Assembly (NCBI GenBank): GCA_964482395.1
Contig: CAYZXK010000177.1
Location: 1-20,089 of the forward strand
Reading direction: 5' to 3'
Origin: CAYZXK01 sp964482395
Lineage (GTDB): Bacteria > Planctomycetota > Phycisphaerae > UBA1845 > Fen-1342
Length of the DNA stretch: 20,089 nucleotides
Made by a program: the position numbers and the translations under genes. Below the pieces are notes generated by a model. That model saw only the letters and a list, made by a program, of their open reading frames with translations. It was not told the origin of the DNA and did no database searches. Shown piece after piece: positions 1 to 9,004 of the stretch (position 1 is its first letter; each line of letters opens with the position of its first letter).

Positions 1-1018
1 CGGGATAGCCGCCGGAGGCCATCACCACGCACAGGGCCACCCGCTGGTCCCAGCGTACCTCGGCCTGCTCTAGTTGGCCGGTGACGGCGGCCTCCAGAAG
101 GTCGAGCAGATCGGATCGCATTCGCGGCACAATGGCCTGAGCCTCCGGGTCTCCGAAGCGGCAGTTGAACTCGAGCACCTTCGGGCCGGCCGCGGTGAGC
201 ATGAGGCCGACGTAGAGCACCCCGCGATAGTGGATTCGCTGTCGAACCAGGCCATCCAGGGTAGGGACGATGATCTGAGATTGCACCTGGTGGATGATCG
301 AGTCGTCGATGGCCGGGGTGGGGGAGAAGGCTCCCATGCCGCCGGTGTTGGGGCCGGAGTCGCCATCCAGCAGTCGTTTGTGGTCCTGGGCCGGCTCGAG
401 CAGGAAGCAGGTTCGACCGTCGACGACGGCCAGCAGGGAGGCTTCTCGTCCGATAAGTCGCTCCTCCACCACGATTTGCGACCCGGCCGAGCCGAAGATG
501 CGATCGACCAGGATCTTCTCAGCGGCCAGGATGGCGTCGGCCGGATCCTGGCAAACGATCACCCCTTTACCCTTGGCCAGGCCGGCCGCCTTCACCACTA
601 CCGGCTCGTCGCGGGTAGCGATGTAGTGTCGAGCCTGCTCGAAGTCGCTGAAGATCCGGGCGTCCGCAGTCGGCACTGCGTGCTGCCGCATGAGCTGCTT
701 GGCGAAGGCCTTATCGGACTCCAAGCGAGCGGCGACAGCGGTGGGACCGAAGATTCGCAGCCCGTGCTGCTCGAAAGCGTCCACTATGCCGGCCGCCAGT
801 GGCTCCTCCGGACCCACCACGGTCAAGTCGATCGACTCGCGCCTGGCGACCGACAGGGCAAGCTCGATATCGTTCGGGTCGCCGGGAATGTTGGTCCCGA
901 GCTTCTGCGTGCCCGCGTTGCCGGGGAGGATGAACAGCTGCCTGAGTCGCCTGGAGCGTGCCAAGGCGTGGCAGAGGGCGTGCTCACGTCCCCCAGAGCC
1001 GATTACCAAAACGTTCAT
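1..1018 (-). CDS. purD: Phosphoribosylamine-glycine ligase (GAR synthetase), C-terminus cut by window edge
   Basis: PurD catalyses the second step of de novo purine synthesis in the cytoplasm, joining glycine to 5-phosphoribosylamine with ATP to give GAR. I translated 339 residues from the ATG at 1018. The N-terminal domain opens MNVLVIGSGGREHAL, and GPEEPLAAG lies at 69-77. The ATP-grasp region has VVVKAAGLAKGKG at about 140-152, GGMGAFSP at 226-233 and EFNCRFGDPEAQ at 283-294. All are family hallmarks and the frame is open. The family is usually about 420-430 residues, so roughly 90 C-terminal residues lie beyond the left edge. The start is fixed by an AGGAG at 1024-1028, 5 nt before the ATG, and this site is itself inside an inverted repeat. 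The gene lies 210 bp downstream of the Ser/Thr kinase on the same strand; co-transcription is possible but not shown. Confidence 0.97.
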   Translation of the reverse strand, partial: MNVLVIGSGGREHALCHALARSRRLRQLFILPGNAGTQKLGTNIPGDPNDIELALSVARRESIDLTVVGPEEPLAAGIVDAFEQHGLRIFGPTAVAARLESDKAFAKQLMRQHAVPTADARIFSDFEQARHYIATRDEPVVVKAAGLAKGKGVIVCQDPADAILAAEKILVDRIFGSAGSQIVVEERLIGREASLLAVVDGRTCFLLEPAQDHKRLLDGDSGPNTGGMGAFSPTPAIDDSIIHQVQSQIIVPTLDGLVRQRIHYRGVLYVGLMLTAAGPKVLEFNCRFGDPEAQAIVPRMRSDLLDLLEAAVTGQLEQAEVRWDQRVALCVVMASGGYP

Positions 1019-1019
1019 G

Positions 1020-1044
1020 GACGCTCCTTTTGGGCTGGAGCGTC
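1020..1044 (-). promoter_or_regulatory. Hairpin covering the purD Shine-Dalgarno site
   Basis: Read on the minus strand, GACGCTCC (1044-1037), a 9-nt loop (1036-1028) and GGAGCGTC (1027-1020) form a perfect 8-bp stem ending one base before the purD ATG. The GGAG core of the Shine-Dalgarno sequence sits in the 3' arm. In mRNA this would occlude the ribosome-binding site. The pairing is seen directly; a regulatory role is inference. Confidence 0.5.
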
Positions 1045-1228
1045 GGCGAAAGGCCGTCCGGACGACCCGCGGCCGGCCGCCTTCCGCCGCGAGCGGGCAT
1101 CTTAAGCCGTTGGGTCACCACTGCCTAGCCGGGAACTGGTAGCCGACCGGGACGATTGGTTTCTGGCGCTGGGGCGCAGCCACCCACTGCTGGGAGCCCG
1201 GGGCGGCAACGGACTCACGGTTCGCAGA

Positions 1229-4200
1229 TTACTGCCAGGCCGGACTGGCTGGACCAGCGGCAGTCGGTTGGGGCAGAGTCGAGAGCCGGTAGCGGGCCCA
1301 GTTGGCCGGCCAGACGTCCCGAGCCAGGTCGATACAACGCTGGTACTGCACCGCTGCGTTGAACAGGTCTCCACGTTGGCGCAGGGTCTCGGCGGCAAAG
1401 AAATACTCGTCCTCCTGGAACAGGAGCGAGCGTTCGCCGAAGGTGCCGACCAGGCTATCCAAGGCGGTTGCACGTGGGTCGTCGCGCTCTACGCCGGCCA
1501 TTCGGCAGGCGATCAGATTGGCATAAGTCAAGGCTACCAGGTCGACTTCTCGTCCCAGCTCATCCTGGCGCCCGATCCGGAGGGCGGCCTGGCGCGCCTC
1601 AGTCAACTGCCCAGCCAGCGTCAGGGCAGCCACCAGTTGCAGAGCGACGGTGGGCAGGGTGCTCGGGTCGGCGTCCTCCGCGGCCAATACCTGGGCGAAC
1701 CCGGCCGCTGCTCGGCGGTAGTCCTCACTCAAGTAATCGCACTGGGCCAGCCGGAGCAGGCTGACCGCGTCGAGTGCCGGGCCGCGCTCGACTTCGAGTT
1801 CGCTGGCGGCGGCTAAACGGCATCCCTCGGCCAGCCATTGTCGGGCAAGCTTGAAGCGTTCACCATCATAGGCGGCATGCCCCAGGCGCAGCCACGTGAG
1901 GGCGGGCGCCTGGGCCAGCACCGCCTGCGCCCACTCCGGCCAGCAGGTTGCGCCGGGACGCCTCAGATTGGCTTCGAGCAGCGCTACCTGCGCAGACTGT
2001 CCGCGCTGCGGGTCAATGGCCAGGAGCTGCTGGACGGCCTCCCGGGCAGCGTCGTCCTGCCGCTGGGAGAGAGCCCGGACGATCTGTTGCTGGCAGGCGT
2101 AGGCACGGTCGCGTTCGATGGCCGCATCGGCGGCGGCGTAACGGTACTCATAGATGCCGTCGGCCTGGTTCAAGAGGATTGCGTCGGCCTCGTCGCCGCT
2201 CCAAGCCCCGAAGGGCCGACCCGAAGAGACCGAGGCCGACCAGCTCGCCAGGTTTTCGCCGGTGGCCGGGTCGAACAGGTGGACCGCGCCGTCGATGGTT
2301 CGCACCAGCAGGATATCGTCGCGGGGGTTGAAGGCCAGGGCGCTGGCCGGCCGGCCGACCGGCAGTCGGCGTCGGACGTCCAGGCGTGGCAGCATAATGA
2401 GCCGGATGAAGTGATCTTCGCACGCCAGCGCCAGGTATTCGCCGGTGCGGCTGAACGCCATTATCCGGGGGGGCGAATCCAGAACCGCCCCGGTCGGGTC
2501 TGGGCCGGATGCAGGCTGCTGGCCGGCGGCCTTCTCCGGATCGATGGCGATCAACTGCCCATTAGACCGGGCCACCAGCAGTCGTCCAGTGCCCGGGATG
2601 AACGCCAGCTCGCGGACCGCGGCACCCACGAAATCGACCGGCGGCGGGGCGGTTGGATCCTCGAAAGAATCGCGCGAGTCTGGAGGCGGGGCCTGGGGCT
2701 GTTGATCCGGCCGTGCAGGCCAGTTTCGAAAGACGATCCGTTGGGGGTCGCCGCTCCGGCCGCGGACCAGCAGGGCTATGAGCCGCCCATCGCCACGCAG
2801 GGCCACCTTGTCCGCGACCGCGTAGGTCCGGTCGTTCCAACTCAGATTCGTCGATTCCAGGTCGTCCAGCTCTATCAATCGCACTGTCGCGCGTTCGCGG
2901 ACGACCGCCCGGTGCCCGGCGGCGTCGATGGCCAGCGACGGCGGTTCATGCGATGGCGCGAGCAGTCGCGGCCTGAGAACCGTGCGGACCCGGGGGCCCG
3001 CAGCGGGCGGTGGTGCGGCAGCCTCCCTTGCATCGGCTGACCCGAGTGGAGACTGGATCGCAGAGATCGCGATCACTCGCCCCCGGTCCGTCGCTGCCAG
3101 GACGGTTGATCCGTCGGAGGCGCTGGCCCAGGCGGTAGGGGAACCAGGATGAACGAGGCGGCGCTGTTCGACGTGCCCCTCAGCCGACCATCGTGTCACG
3201 GTCTGGCGGTCGTCCAACGTCAAGACGGTTGGGCCGCTGCTCGATAACCGGACTTGTGTCAAGCCGCCGGCCCCACATCTCCAGTTGTCGATTGGCTGCC
3301 CGCCCCGATACAGGGCTAACCGGCCGTCCGTAGCCGCCAGAACGATCGTTCCCGAGCCGGTCTTCAGATCCAGGAGTTCGAAGCCGGCCGGCGGGTCGAT
3401 GAACCGCAGCCACTGGCCAACGCCCAGTTCGGGTACCCGGGCCACGTAGACCGCGTCGGCCAACACAGCTAGAAGCTCATCCCCATCGAACCGGATCGCC
3501 TTGGCGGGGCTGTTCCCGGTCCACACCAGATCGCTCCGCAGACTCCCATCTTCCAGAATCCAGATGAGTTCCACTCCGGCGGAGGTCGGCACAGCCACTT
3601 GTCGCCACTTTGGTGCATAATCCGGCGGCGCGGTTCTCGTCCCCCGGAGCGGGAGAACCTGCCGGGTCTGGCCATCGGGCCCGGAAAACAGTCGCACAAA
3701 GCGGGGCCCGACCAGCAGCAGCTCTTGCCCGCCGGTGACCGGAAAGACCGCGGGCGGGGTGTCGAATTCGAGGAGCTGGGCCGACACGCTGGCGCGTAGC
3801 GCACCAGGCTGCCAGGCTCGCGCCCAGCCCTGCCCGGCAGCGGCCAGAGCACCATCATCCTGGATATTCAGCGTCGTGACCGGCCCGGGAGCCGGCACCC
3901 ACGCCAAGTCGGCTCCGGTTTGGAGGTCGCGGACCAGGATCGAAGTGGGCGTCGGGCAGACGGCGGCGATCTGCCCATTGGGTGACAGGTCGGCAGCGTT
4001 TCCGCCCGGAAAGAACTGGGGGGCGGTAGCCCCGACTGACGGCAGCGAAGCAGCCGAGGCTTCAGACTGAAGCGCCAACACCTCGGCGCCCCGGTCGGCG
4101 GACTGGAGATAGTAACGACGGAGGGCCCAGATTGCCGCCGGCGCGGGGGTCAGTTCGAGCGCTTGCCAGTAGCTTTCCCGGGCCTCACGCAGGTCGCCGC

Positions 4201-5539
4201 GGGTCAAGGCCAGGTCGCCGCGCTGGATGTGCTGGCGCAGCAGAGCGCGGCGGAGATCCTGCTGAGCCAACATGGCCTCGGTGGCACGTTGGCGGGCCTG
4301 CTGGAGGGCCTCATTCTGTCGGATGACCGCTTGGCGGGTTTCCTCGGTCTTCAGGTCGGCCTGGCGACGGGCTTGCCGTTCCCGGCCCCACAAAACGGTC
4401 AGCGTAATGAGGAACCCGACCAGCATCAGGAGGATCAGACCGGCGGTGGCGCTTTCGAGGCGGTAGCGTCGGAGCGTCTTTTTCAGCATGTACAGGCCGC
4501 TGGCACGCTTGGCCTCGATCGGTTCACCCCGCAGCCGGCGACGCAGGTCGGCCGCCAGCTCCCCGGCGCTCTGGTAGCGTCGATGCGGCTCTTTCTCCAG
4601 CGCCTTGAGCAGGATGGTGGCCAGCTCGTCGTCGATCTTCGGGCTGCCGGCCAGACGAGCTGGCATCGAGCGTGGGTTGGCCGGATCCAGGCTGGCGATC
4701 CGAATGAGGATCTCTCCCAGCGGACCGTCAACCGGGTAGGGGGGGCTTCCGACTAGGGCTTCATAAAAGACCACTCCCAGCGAGTACACGTCGCTGCGAA
4801 CATCCACATCTTGAGATCCGGCCGCCTGCTCCGGCGACATGTAGGCCACCGTGCCCAGCAACTGCCCGCTGGTGGAGATCATCTGGACGGTGGAATCGGC
4901 GGAGGCCAGGGGGAAGACCGGCTTGGCCAATCCGAAGTCGAGGATATGCGGCTGGCCCTCCGCGTCGACCAGAATGTTGGGGGGTTTCAGGTCGCGGTGG
5001 ATTACGCCCCGCTGGTGGGCGAAGTTGACCGCCTCGCAGACCTGGACAAATAACGTCAGGGCCTGGTTCAGCGAAGGCCGCTTCTGGGCCAGGTAACGGT
5101 CCAGCGGCGTCCCCTCCACGTACTCCATCGCGAAGTAGTAGCACCCCCGGCTCAGCCCGGAGTCCAGAATGGTCACAATGTTGGGGTGGCGGAGCGATGC
5201 GGCCAGCTCTACCTCGCGTTCGAATCGCTGGCGACTGGTCTGGCCGGCAAACTGCCCCTCCAGCAGGACTTTCAACGCCACCTGCCGTTTGGTTCCCAGT
5301 TGAATGGCCCGGTAGACCACTCCCTGACCGCCGCGGTGAATCTCCTCCTTGAGGACATAACCCTCGATGCCGCCGGTTTCGGCTTGAAGCGGTTCCGAGG
5401 GGGAGTCTCCAGCCGAAGGGTGGCCGGCCCGAGTGGGTTGATCGGACGCGCTCGGCGGGGTCGGGCCGAATTCCGCATCCGGCCGCGGTGACTGGTCTGG
5501 GCGTGAGTTCATATCGACAGGCTCGAAACCGATGGCCAT
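1229..5539 (-). CDS. Membrane Ser/Thr protein kinase with WD40-like propeller and TPR region (1436 aa)
   Basis: This is a Hanks-type (PknB-like) kinase expected to phosphorylate Ser/Thr on unknown targets. A Pro-rich leader (1-55) precedes the kinase domain (about 60-340). The catalytic set is intact: glycine loop RGGQGVVY near 69-76, Lys90, Glu109, HRDLKPPN at 181-188 (Asp183, Asn188), DFG at 201-203, MSPE at 234-237 and Asp250. A single membrane segment lies at about 365-385, followed by an Arg/Gln/Glu-rich probable coiled coil (about 387-435) and a TPR-like unit (about 437-465). Beta-propeller-like repeats follow (about 500-1120); the clearest unit reads PASALAFNPRDDILLV and on to HLFDPATGENLASW. 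The last roughly 300 residues are helical and TPR-like. This architecture is typical of planctomycetes. Neither ATG has a clear Shine-Dalgarno sequence, so Met10 (5512) is an alternative start. It begins 73 bp after the peptidase-like gene on the same strand. Confidence 0.93.
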   Translation of the reverse strand: MAIGFEPVDMNSRPDQSPRPDAEFGPTPPSASDQPTRAGHPSAGDSPSEPLQAETGGIEGYVLKEEIHRGGQGVVYRAIQLGTKRQVALKVLLEGQFAGQTSRQRFEREVELAASLRHPNIVTILDSGLSRGCYYFAMEYVEGTPLDRYLAQKRPSLNQALTLFVQVCEAVNFAHQRGVIHRDLKPPNILVDAEGQPHILDFGLAKPVFPLASADSTVQMISTSGQLLGTVAYMSPEQAAGSQDVDVRSDVYSLGVVFYEALVGSPPYPVDGPLGEILIRIASLDPANPRSMPARLAGSPKIDDELATILLKALEKEPHRRYQSAGELAADLRRRLRGEPIEAKRASGLYMLKKTLRRYRLESATAGLILLMLVGFLITLTVLWGRERQARRQADLKTEETRQAVIRQNEALQQARQRATEAMLAQQDLRRALLRQHIQRGDLALTRGDLREARESYWQALELTPAPAAIWALRRYYLQSADRGAEVLALQSEASAASLPSVGATAPQFFPGGNAADLSPNGQIAAVCPTPTSILVRDLQTGADLAWVPAPGPVTTLNIQDDGALAAAGQGWARAWQPGALRASVSAQLLEFDTPPAVFPVTGGQELLLVGPRFVRLFSGPDGQTRQVLPLRGTRTAPPDYAPKWRQVAVPTSAGVELIWILEDGSLRSDLVWTGNSPAKAIRFDGDELLAVLADAVYVARVPELGVGQWLRFIDPPAGFELLDLKTGSGTIVLAATDGRLALYRGGQPIDNWRCGAGGLTQVRLSSSGPTVLTLDDRQTVTRWSAEGHVEQRRLVHPGSPTAWASASDGSTVLAATDRGRVIAISAIQSPLGSADAREAAAPPPAAGPRVRTVLRPRLLAPSHEPPSLAIDAAGHRAVVRERATVRLIELDDLESTNLSWNDRTYAVADKVALRGDGRLIALLVRGRSGDPQRIVFRNWPARPDQQPQAPPPDSRDSFEDPTAPPPVDFVGAAVRELAFIPGTGRLLVARSNGQLIAIDPEKAAGQQPASGPDPTGAVLDSPPRIMAFSRTGEYLALACEDHFIRLIMLPRLDVRRRLPVGRPASALAFNPRDDILLVRTIDGAVHLFDPATGENLASWSASVSSGRPFGAWSGDEADAILLNQADGIYEYRYAAADAAIERDRAYACQQQIVRALSQRQDDAAREAVQQLLAIDPQRGQSAQVALLEANLRRPGATCWPEWAQAVLAQAPALTWLRLGHAAYDGERFKLARQWLAEGCRLAAASELEVERGPALDAVSLLRLAQCDYLSEDYRRAAAGFAQVLAAEDADPSTLPTVALQLVAALTLAGQLTEARQAALRIGRQDELGREVDLVALTYANLIACRMAGVERDDPRATALDSLVGTFGERSLLFQEDEYFFAAETLRQRGDLFNAAVQYQRCIDLARDVWPANWARYRLSTLPQPTAAGPASPAWQ

Positions 5540-5557
5540 CTCGGTCTGCGGCCCACG

Positions 5558-5587
5558 ATTTTATTGGCCGGCCCGCCATCGTGGCAG
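5558..5587 (-). promoter_or_regulatory. Weak candidate promoter for the Ser/Thr kinase gene
   Basis: On the minus strand CTGCCA (5587-5582, 4 of 6 to TTGACA) is followed after 18 nt by TAAAAT (5563-5558, 5 of 6 to TATAAT). Transcription would start about 10-15 nt before the ATG at 5539. That would give a very short leader and fits the lack of a Shine-Dalgarno sequence, or it would favour the later ATG at 5512. The match is modest. Confidence 0.2.
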
Positions 5588-5612
5588 GTGGTCGGCCGAG
5601 TTTGTCCGCCGG

Positions 5613-6353
5613 TTACCGCCGGCCGGGCCTGGATCCGGCGGCTTCAACCAGAGCCTCAAACAGTCGCAGGTGCTCCGGCCGGTCGATCAAATCTTCGGGA
5701 TGCCATTGTACGGCCAAAATGAAGCGTCCGTCGCAGTCCTCGGCGGCTTCCAGCAGGCCGTCAGGCGCGAAGGCGACCGCTCGCAGGCCACGAGCGGGGC
5801 AGGTCAGATCTGCGGCCTGATGGTGGCGACTGTTGACCTCGATGCGGGTGCTGTTGACTATTGCCGCCAGTCGGGATGCCGGGTCGATCTGAACCATGTG
5901 GAACGGTCCGGGCCCGTCTGGCTGATGGTGGGCTACGGTGGGGTTGAGGTGCAGGTCGTCCAAGTGCTGGATCAGCCGACCGCCGCGGGCCACATACGCG
6001 ACCTGGAACCCCAGGCAGATTGCGAAAATGGGAAGTTCCAGGGCGTCGGCCCGCTTGAAGAGTGCCAGCTCGAATTGATCACGCCGCGGGTGCAGCAAGC
6101 GGGCTCGGGGATGCGCGACCTGGCCATAGTGCTGTGGATTCAGGTCGCGCCCGCCGGTGAACAGAATCCCATCGAGGGAGGCCAGCGACTGGTCTAGGCA
6201 AGCCTGGTCGCAGGTCGGCAGGACCGGCAACGGTTGAGGCAGGCCGCCGGCTGCCAGGATCGCGTCGTGGTAGGCAGCCCGGAGACTCAGCCGGTGCCCA
6301 GGGGGTCGGGCGTCGAGTTCGAAGTCGCTGGTGATGCCGATCACCGGCCGCAT
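5613..6353 (-). CDS. Class I glutamine amidotransferase-like peptidase, C26 / gamma-glutamyl-GABA hydrolase (PuuD-like) family
   Basis: A 246-residue cytoplasmic protein of usual family length. It opens MRPVIGITSDFE, typical of peptidase C26 proteins that hydrolyse gamma-glutamyl amide bonds. The oxyanion-strand motif GILFTGGRDLNPQHYG lies near 62-77. The nucleophile elbow is FAICLGFQ with Cys113, and family motif NSRHHQA is at about 173-179. QWHPED gives the catalytic His218 and Glu220, so the triad looks complete. The family includes PuuD (putrescine degradation) and other gamma-glutamyl hydrolases. No puu genes are nearby, so the substrate is unknown and I give no symbol. The ATG at 6353 has only a weak AAGGGTG upstream at a long spacing. 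It is the first of three minus-strand genes (kinase, purD downstream) and is divergent from bamA. Confidence 0.88.
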   Translation of the reverse strand: MRPVIGITSDFELDARPPGHRLSLRAAYHDAILAAGGLPQPLPVLPTCDQACLDQSLASLDGILFTGGRDLNPQHYGQVAHPRARLLHPRRDQFELALFKRADALELPIFAICLGFQVAYVARGGRLIQHLDDLHLNPTVAHHQPDGPGPFHMVQIDPASRLAAIVNSTRIEVNSRHHQAADLTCPARGLRAVAFAPDGLLEAAEDCDGRFILAVQWHPEDLIDRPEHLRLFEALVEAAGSRPGRR

Positions 6354-6424
6354 GGCGAATGTTCACCCTTGCCAGCCCCGTCGCAGCTTGGTCGGCAAAG
6401 TCCCGGATCAGGAACGCGGGGCCT

Positions 6425-6474
6425 AGCCGTGCAAAGCGAACCCGCAGTTCGCTCGACAAGCCCCAGCCGTGCAA
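6425..6474. repeat. Direct repeat AGCCGTGCAA, two copies 40 bp apart
   Basis: Identical 10-mers at 6425-6434 and 6465-6474, exactly 40 bp apart start to start, lie in the peptidase/bamA divergent gap. The second copy ends one base before the candidate bamA -10 element. They could be operator half-sites on nearly the same helix face, or chance; only the identity is seen. Confidence 0.3.
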
Positions 6475-6481
6475 GTATAGT
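6453..6481 (+). promoter_or_regulatory. Candidate sigma70-like promoter of bamA
   Basis: TCGACA (6453-6458, 5 of 6 to TTGACA), a 17-nt spacer and TATAGT (6476-6481, 5 of 6 to TATAAT) point at bamA. The start site would be near 6488, leaving a leader of about 120 nt to the ATG at 6611. It is the best promoter match in the divergent gap; function is inferred. Confidence 0.45.
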
Positions 6482-6610
6482 AACGGGAAGATTTGGCGCG
6501 GTCTGCGGCCCGGGCGGGCCTGACGCCCACCCTACCCAGGCCTGAGATCCGACTGACGGTGTAGCGTGCCCAGTCCGCAGAAGCTCTGCCGAAGGCCTGC
6601 CGGAGTCGCG

Positions 6611-9004
6611 ATGGGCCTGGCCAACTGGGCTTGGCAGGGGCGGGTCGCCGCGGGCAGTGCGGGTGGGCCTGGGGCCGGATCCGCGACGTTTGGCTGGTTG
6701 ATCGCGGGGCTCTCGGTCCTGATCCTGGCCGTCTCAACGGCCGGCGGACAGGAACAGCCGCCGGACGGAATGACCATCCGTCGGGTCGAGATCGTCGGGC
6801 TGAAGGCGGTCAGCGAGGCGTACGTGCGGCGGATCCTCAAGACCCGTCAGGAACAGCCGCTGTCCCGCCGACAGGTCGAGGAGGACGTTCGCGAACTGCT
6901 GCGGTCGCGCAAGTTCCTGGCGGCATTCGCGACCACCAGCGTCGAGGAGGGGCAGGCGGTGGTGGTGTTCAACGTTCAAGAGAAACCCGCGATCGTGTCG
7001 GTGGAGATCGAAGGCAACAAGCGGTTCACCAACGAAGAACTGTACGAGCTTACGCCGGCGGCGGGAGCGGTCCTGGACGTGTACGAGGTGAACCGGGCCC
7101 GGGACGACATCCTCCAAAAGTACCGTCAAAAAGGCTACTATTACGCGGAGGTCATTATCGACCAGGCGCTGCTCCAGGCCGAAAACCGGGTCGTCTACCG
7201 AATCACCGAGGGCCCCCGAGTCAAGGTCCGCCACATACGCTACGAGGGGGCCCGATCATTCAGTCCGCGAAGACTCGGCAGCCGGGTCGAAACCAAGACC
7301 TACATCTGGATCTTCCGCGTCGGAGCGCTCGACGAAGAACAGGCCGAGCGGGATGCGCTGGCCCTCCAGAAGTTCTATCACGACGAGGGTTTCCTGGATG
7401 CCCGGGTGGGCTACCGGCTGGACTTCGACCCCATCCAGCGGTCCGACCTGGACCTGGTCTTCGTGATCGAGGAAGGCCCGCGCTACCGGATCAAGGAGAT
7501 TACCTTCGAGGGCAACACGGTCTTCACTGAGAGTCGACTGGCGGCCGAGCTGAAACTCGCCCCGGGCAAGTTCGCCCGCGACGAAACCCTCCAGCAGGAC
7601 ATCAAGCGGATCCGCGATCTGTACGGCGAAATCGGCTACGTGGCTGCGGATGTGGACACCCGCCTGGATTTCGTCGAGGAACCCGGGCAGGTCATCCTGC
7701 GGTATACCATAAATGAAAACAACCGTTCTCGCTTCGGCCGGATCACCATCCGCGGCAACCGACAGACCAGGGACGAGGTCATCCGGCGTGAGCTGCGCTT
7801 TTATCCCGGCGAGTACTACAACACGGTCGAAGCCCGTAAGGCCGAACAGCGACTGCGTGAGACCGGGCTGTTCAAGAGCGAGGGGGTGGAAATTCGGCCG
7901 CTGGAAGACGTGGACGGCGTCCGCGAAGCTCTGGTCACAGTCGAGGAAACCGAGACCACGCAGTTCTTGATCGGCTTCGGCCTGAGCACCGACAGCGCCC
8001 TGATCGGATCCCTGAGCATCGAGAACCGCAATTTCGACCTGTTCGACTGGCCCAAGACCTGGGGCGAGTTCTTCCGAGGCCGGGCCTTCAAGGGCGACGG
8101 GCAGCGGCTGCTGTTCCAGTTCGAGCCGGGCACCGAGGTGACCCGTTTCCGAGTGAATTTCACCGAGCCTTACCTGTTTGACCGGCCCATCCGCCTGGAC
8201 ACCTCGCTCTACCTCTTCCAACGGGGCCGCGACGGATACAACGAACAGCGACTCGGGGCCCTGGTCAGCCTGAGCAAACGGTTCAGCGGGGGGTTCATGA
8301 ACGGCTGGGCGGTGGAAGGCACGGCCCGCTTCGAGAATGTGGACATCAGCGATGTCGGACTCCTGGCGGCCCGGGACATTCGCCGGGCCGAAGGCAGCCA
8401 CTATCTGGGCACGCTCCGCGGGGCCATCGTCCGGGATACGACCGACAGCCGCATGAATCCGACCGAGGGCTACCGGATCAGTTTCAGTTGGGAGCAGGCC
8501 GGGGCGCTGGGCGGCTCTTACACCTTCGGCAAGCCCGCCATCAGCGCCGCCTGGTATAAGACCCTGCGAACCGACATTCTGGATCGCAAGAGCGTCCTGG
8601 CCGCCCGAGCGGACGTGGCCTACATCGTCGGCGATGCCCCGGTCTTCGAACGCTACTACGCCGGCGGCTTCGGCTCGCTGCGCGGCTTCAGCTACCGGGG
8701 CGTCTCGCCGCGGGCCGGAATCAAACATAATGTGGTCGGGGGAGACTTCATCCTGTTGACCGGGGCGGAGTGCTCGTTTCCGCTGTACGGCAAGAACTTC
8801 CGCGGGGTAACCTTCATCGACATGGGCACGGTCGAAGATGGCTTCAAGATCAGCTCCTGGCGAGCCTCGGTCGGCTTTGGGCTCCGGGTCCAGGTGGACT
8901 TCTTCGGACCGGTCCCGATCGTGTTCGACTTCGGCTTCCCGATCGCCGCCGCCGACCGCGACGACAAGCAGATCTTCAACTTCGCCTTCGGCGCCTCCTT
9001 CTAA
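6611..9004 (+). CDS. bamA: Outer membrane protein assembly factor BamA (Omp85 family)
   Basis: BamA folds and inserts beta-barrel proteins into the outer membrane. Residue numbers here count from the in-frame GTG at 6566; subtract 15 for the ATG at 6611, which I prefer because GGAG (6602-6605) sits 5 nt upstream while the GTG has no such site. A long, Gly/Ala-rich export signal has its hydrophobic core at about 42-58. Five POTRA domains follow at about 69-138, 142-216, 220-304, 308-384 and 388-462; motifs such as VSVEIEGNKRFTNEEL and ITFEGNTVFTESRL are typical. The 16-strand barrel (about 466-812) carries GSLRGFSYRG with the conserved RGF of loop 6, and ends in the C-terminal Phe expected as its own insertion signal. 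The length (797-812) matches the family. It stands alone, flanked by divergent and convergent genes. It is direct evidence for a Gram-negative envelope. Confidence 0.95.
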   Translation: MGLANWAWQGRVAAGSAGGPGAGSATFGWLIAGLSVLILAVSTAGGQEQPPDGMTIRRVEIVGLKAVSEAYVRRILKTRQEQPLSRRQVEEDVRELLRSRKFLAAFATTSVEEGQAVVVFNVQEKPAIVSVEIEGNKRFTNEELYELTPAAGAVLDVYEVNRARDDILQKYRQKGYYYAEVIIDQALLQAENRVVYRITEGPRVKVRHIRYEGARSFSPRRLGSRVETKTYIWIFRVGALDEEQAERDALALQKFYHDEGFLDARVGYRLDFDPIQRSDLDLVFVIEEGPRYRIKEITFEGNTVFTESRLAAELKLAPGKFARDETLQQDIKRIRDLYGEIGYVAADVDTRLDFVEEPGQVILRYTINENNRSRFGRITIRGNRQTRDEVIRRELRFYPGEYYNTVEARKAEQRLRETGLFKSEGVEIRPLEDVDGVREALVTVEETETTQFLIGFGLSTDSALIGSLSIENRNFDLFDWPKTWGEFFRGRAFKGDGQRLLFQFEPGTEVTRFRVNFTEPYLFDRPIRLDTSLYLFQRGRDGYNEQRLGALVSLSKRFSGGFMNGWAVEGTARFENVDISDVGLLAARDIRRAEGSHYLGTLRGAIVRDTTDSRMNPTEGYRISFSWEQAGALGGSYTFGKPAISAAWYKTLRTDILDRKSVLAARADVAYIVGDAPVFERYYAGGFGSLRGFSYRGVSPRAGIKHNVVGGDFILLTGAECSFPLYGKNFRGVTFIDMGTVEDGFKISSWRASVGFGLRVQVDFFGPVPIVFDFGFPIAAADRDDKQIFNFAFGASF

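Noticed and set aside
74..1105. 343-codon open frame on the plus strand
   Set aside because: Antisense to purD, whose motifs and Shine-Dalgarno are clear.
1838..3040. 400-codon open frame on the plus strand
   Set aside because: Antisense to the propeller part of the Ser/Thr kinase, rich in Gly/Arg/Gln with no domain features.
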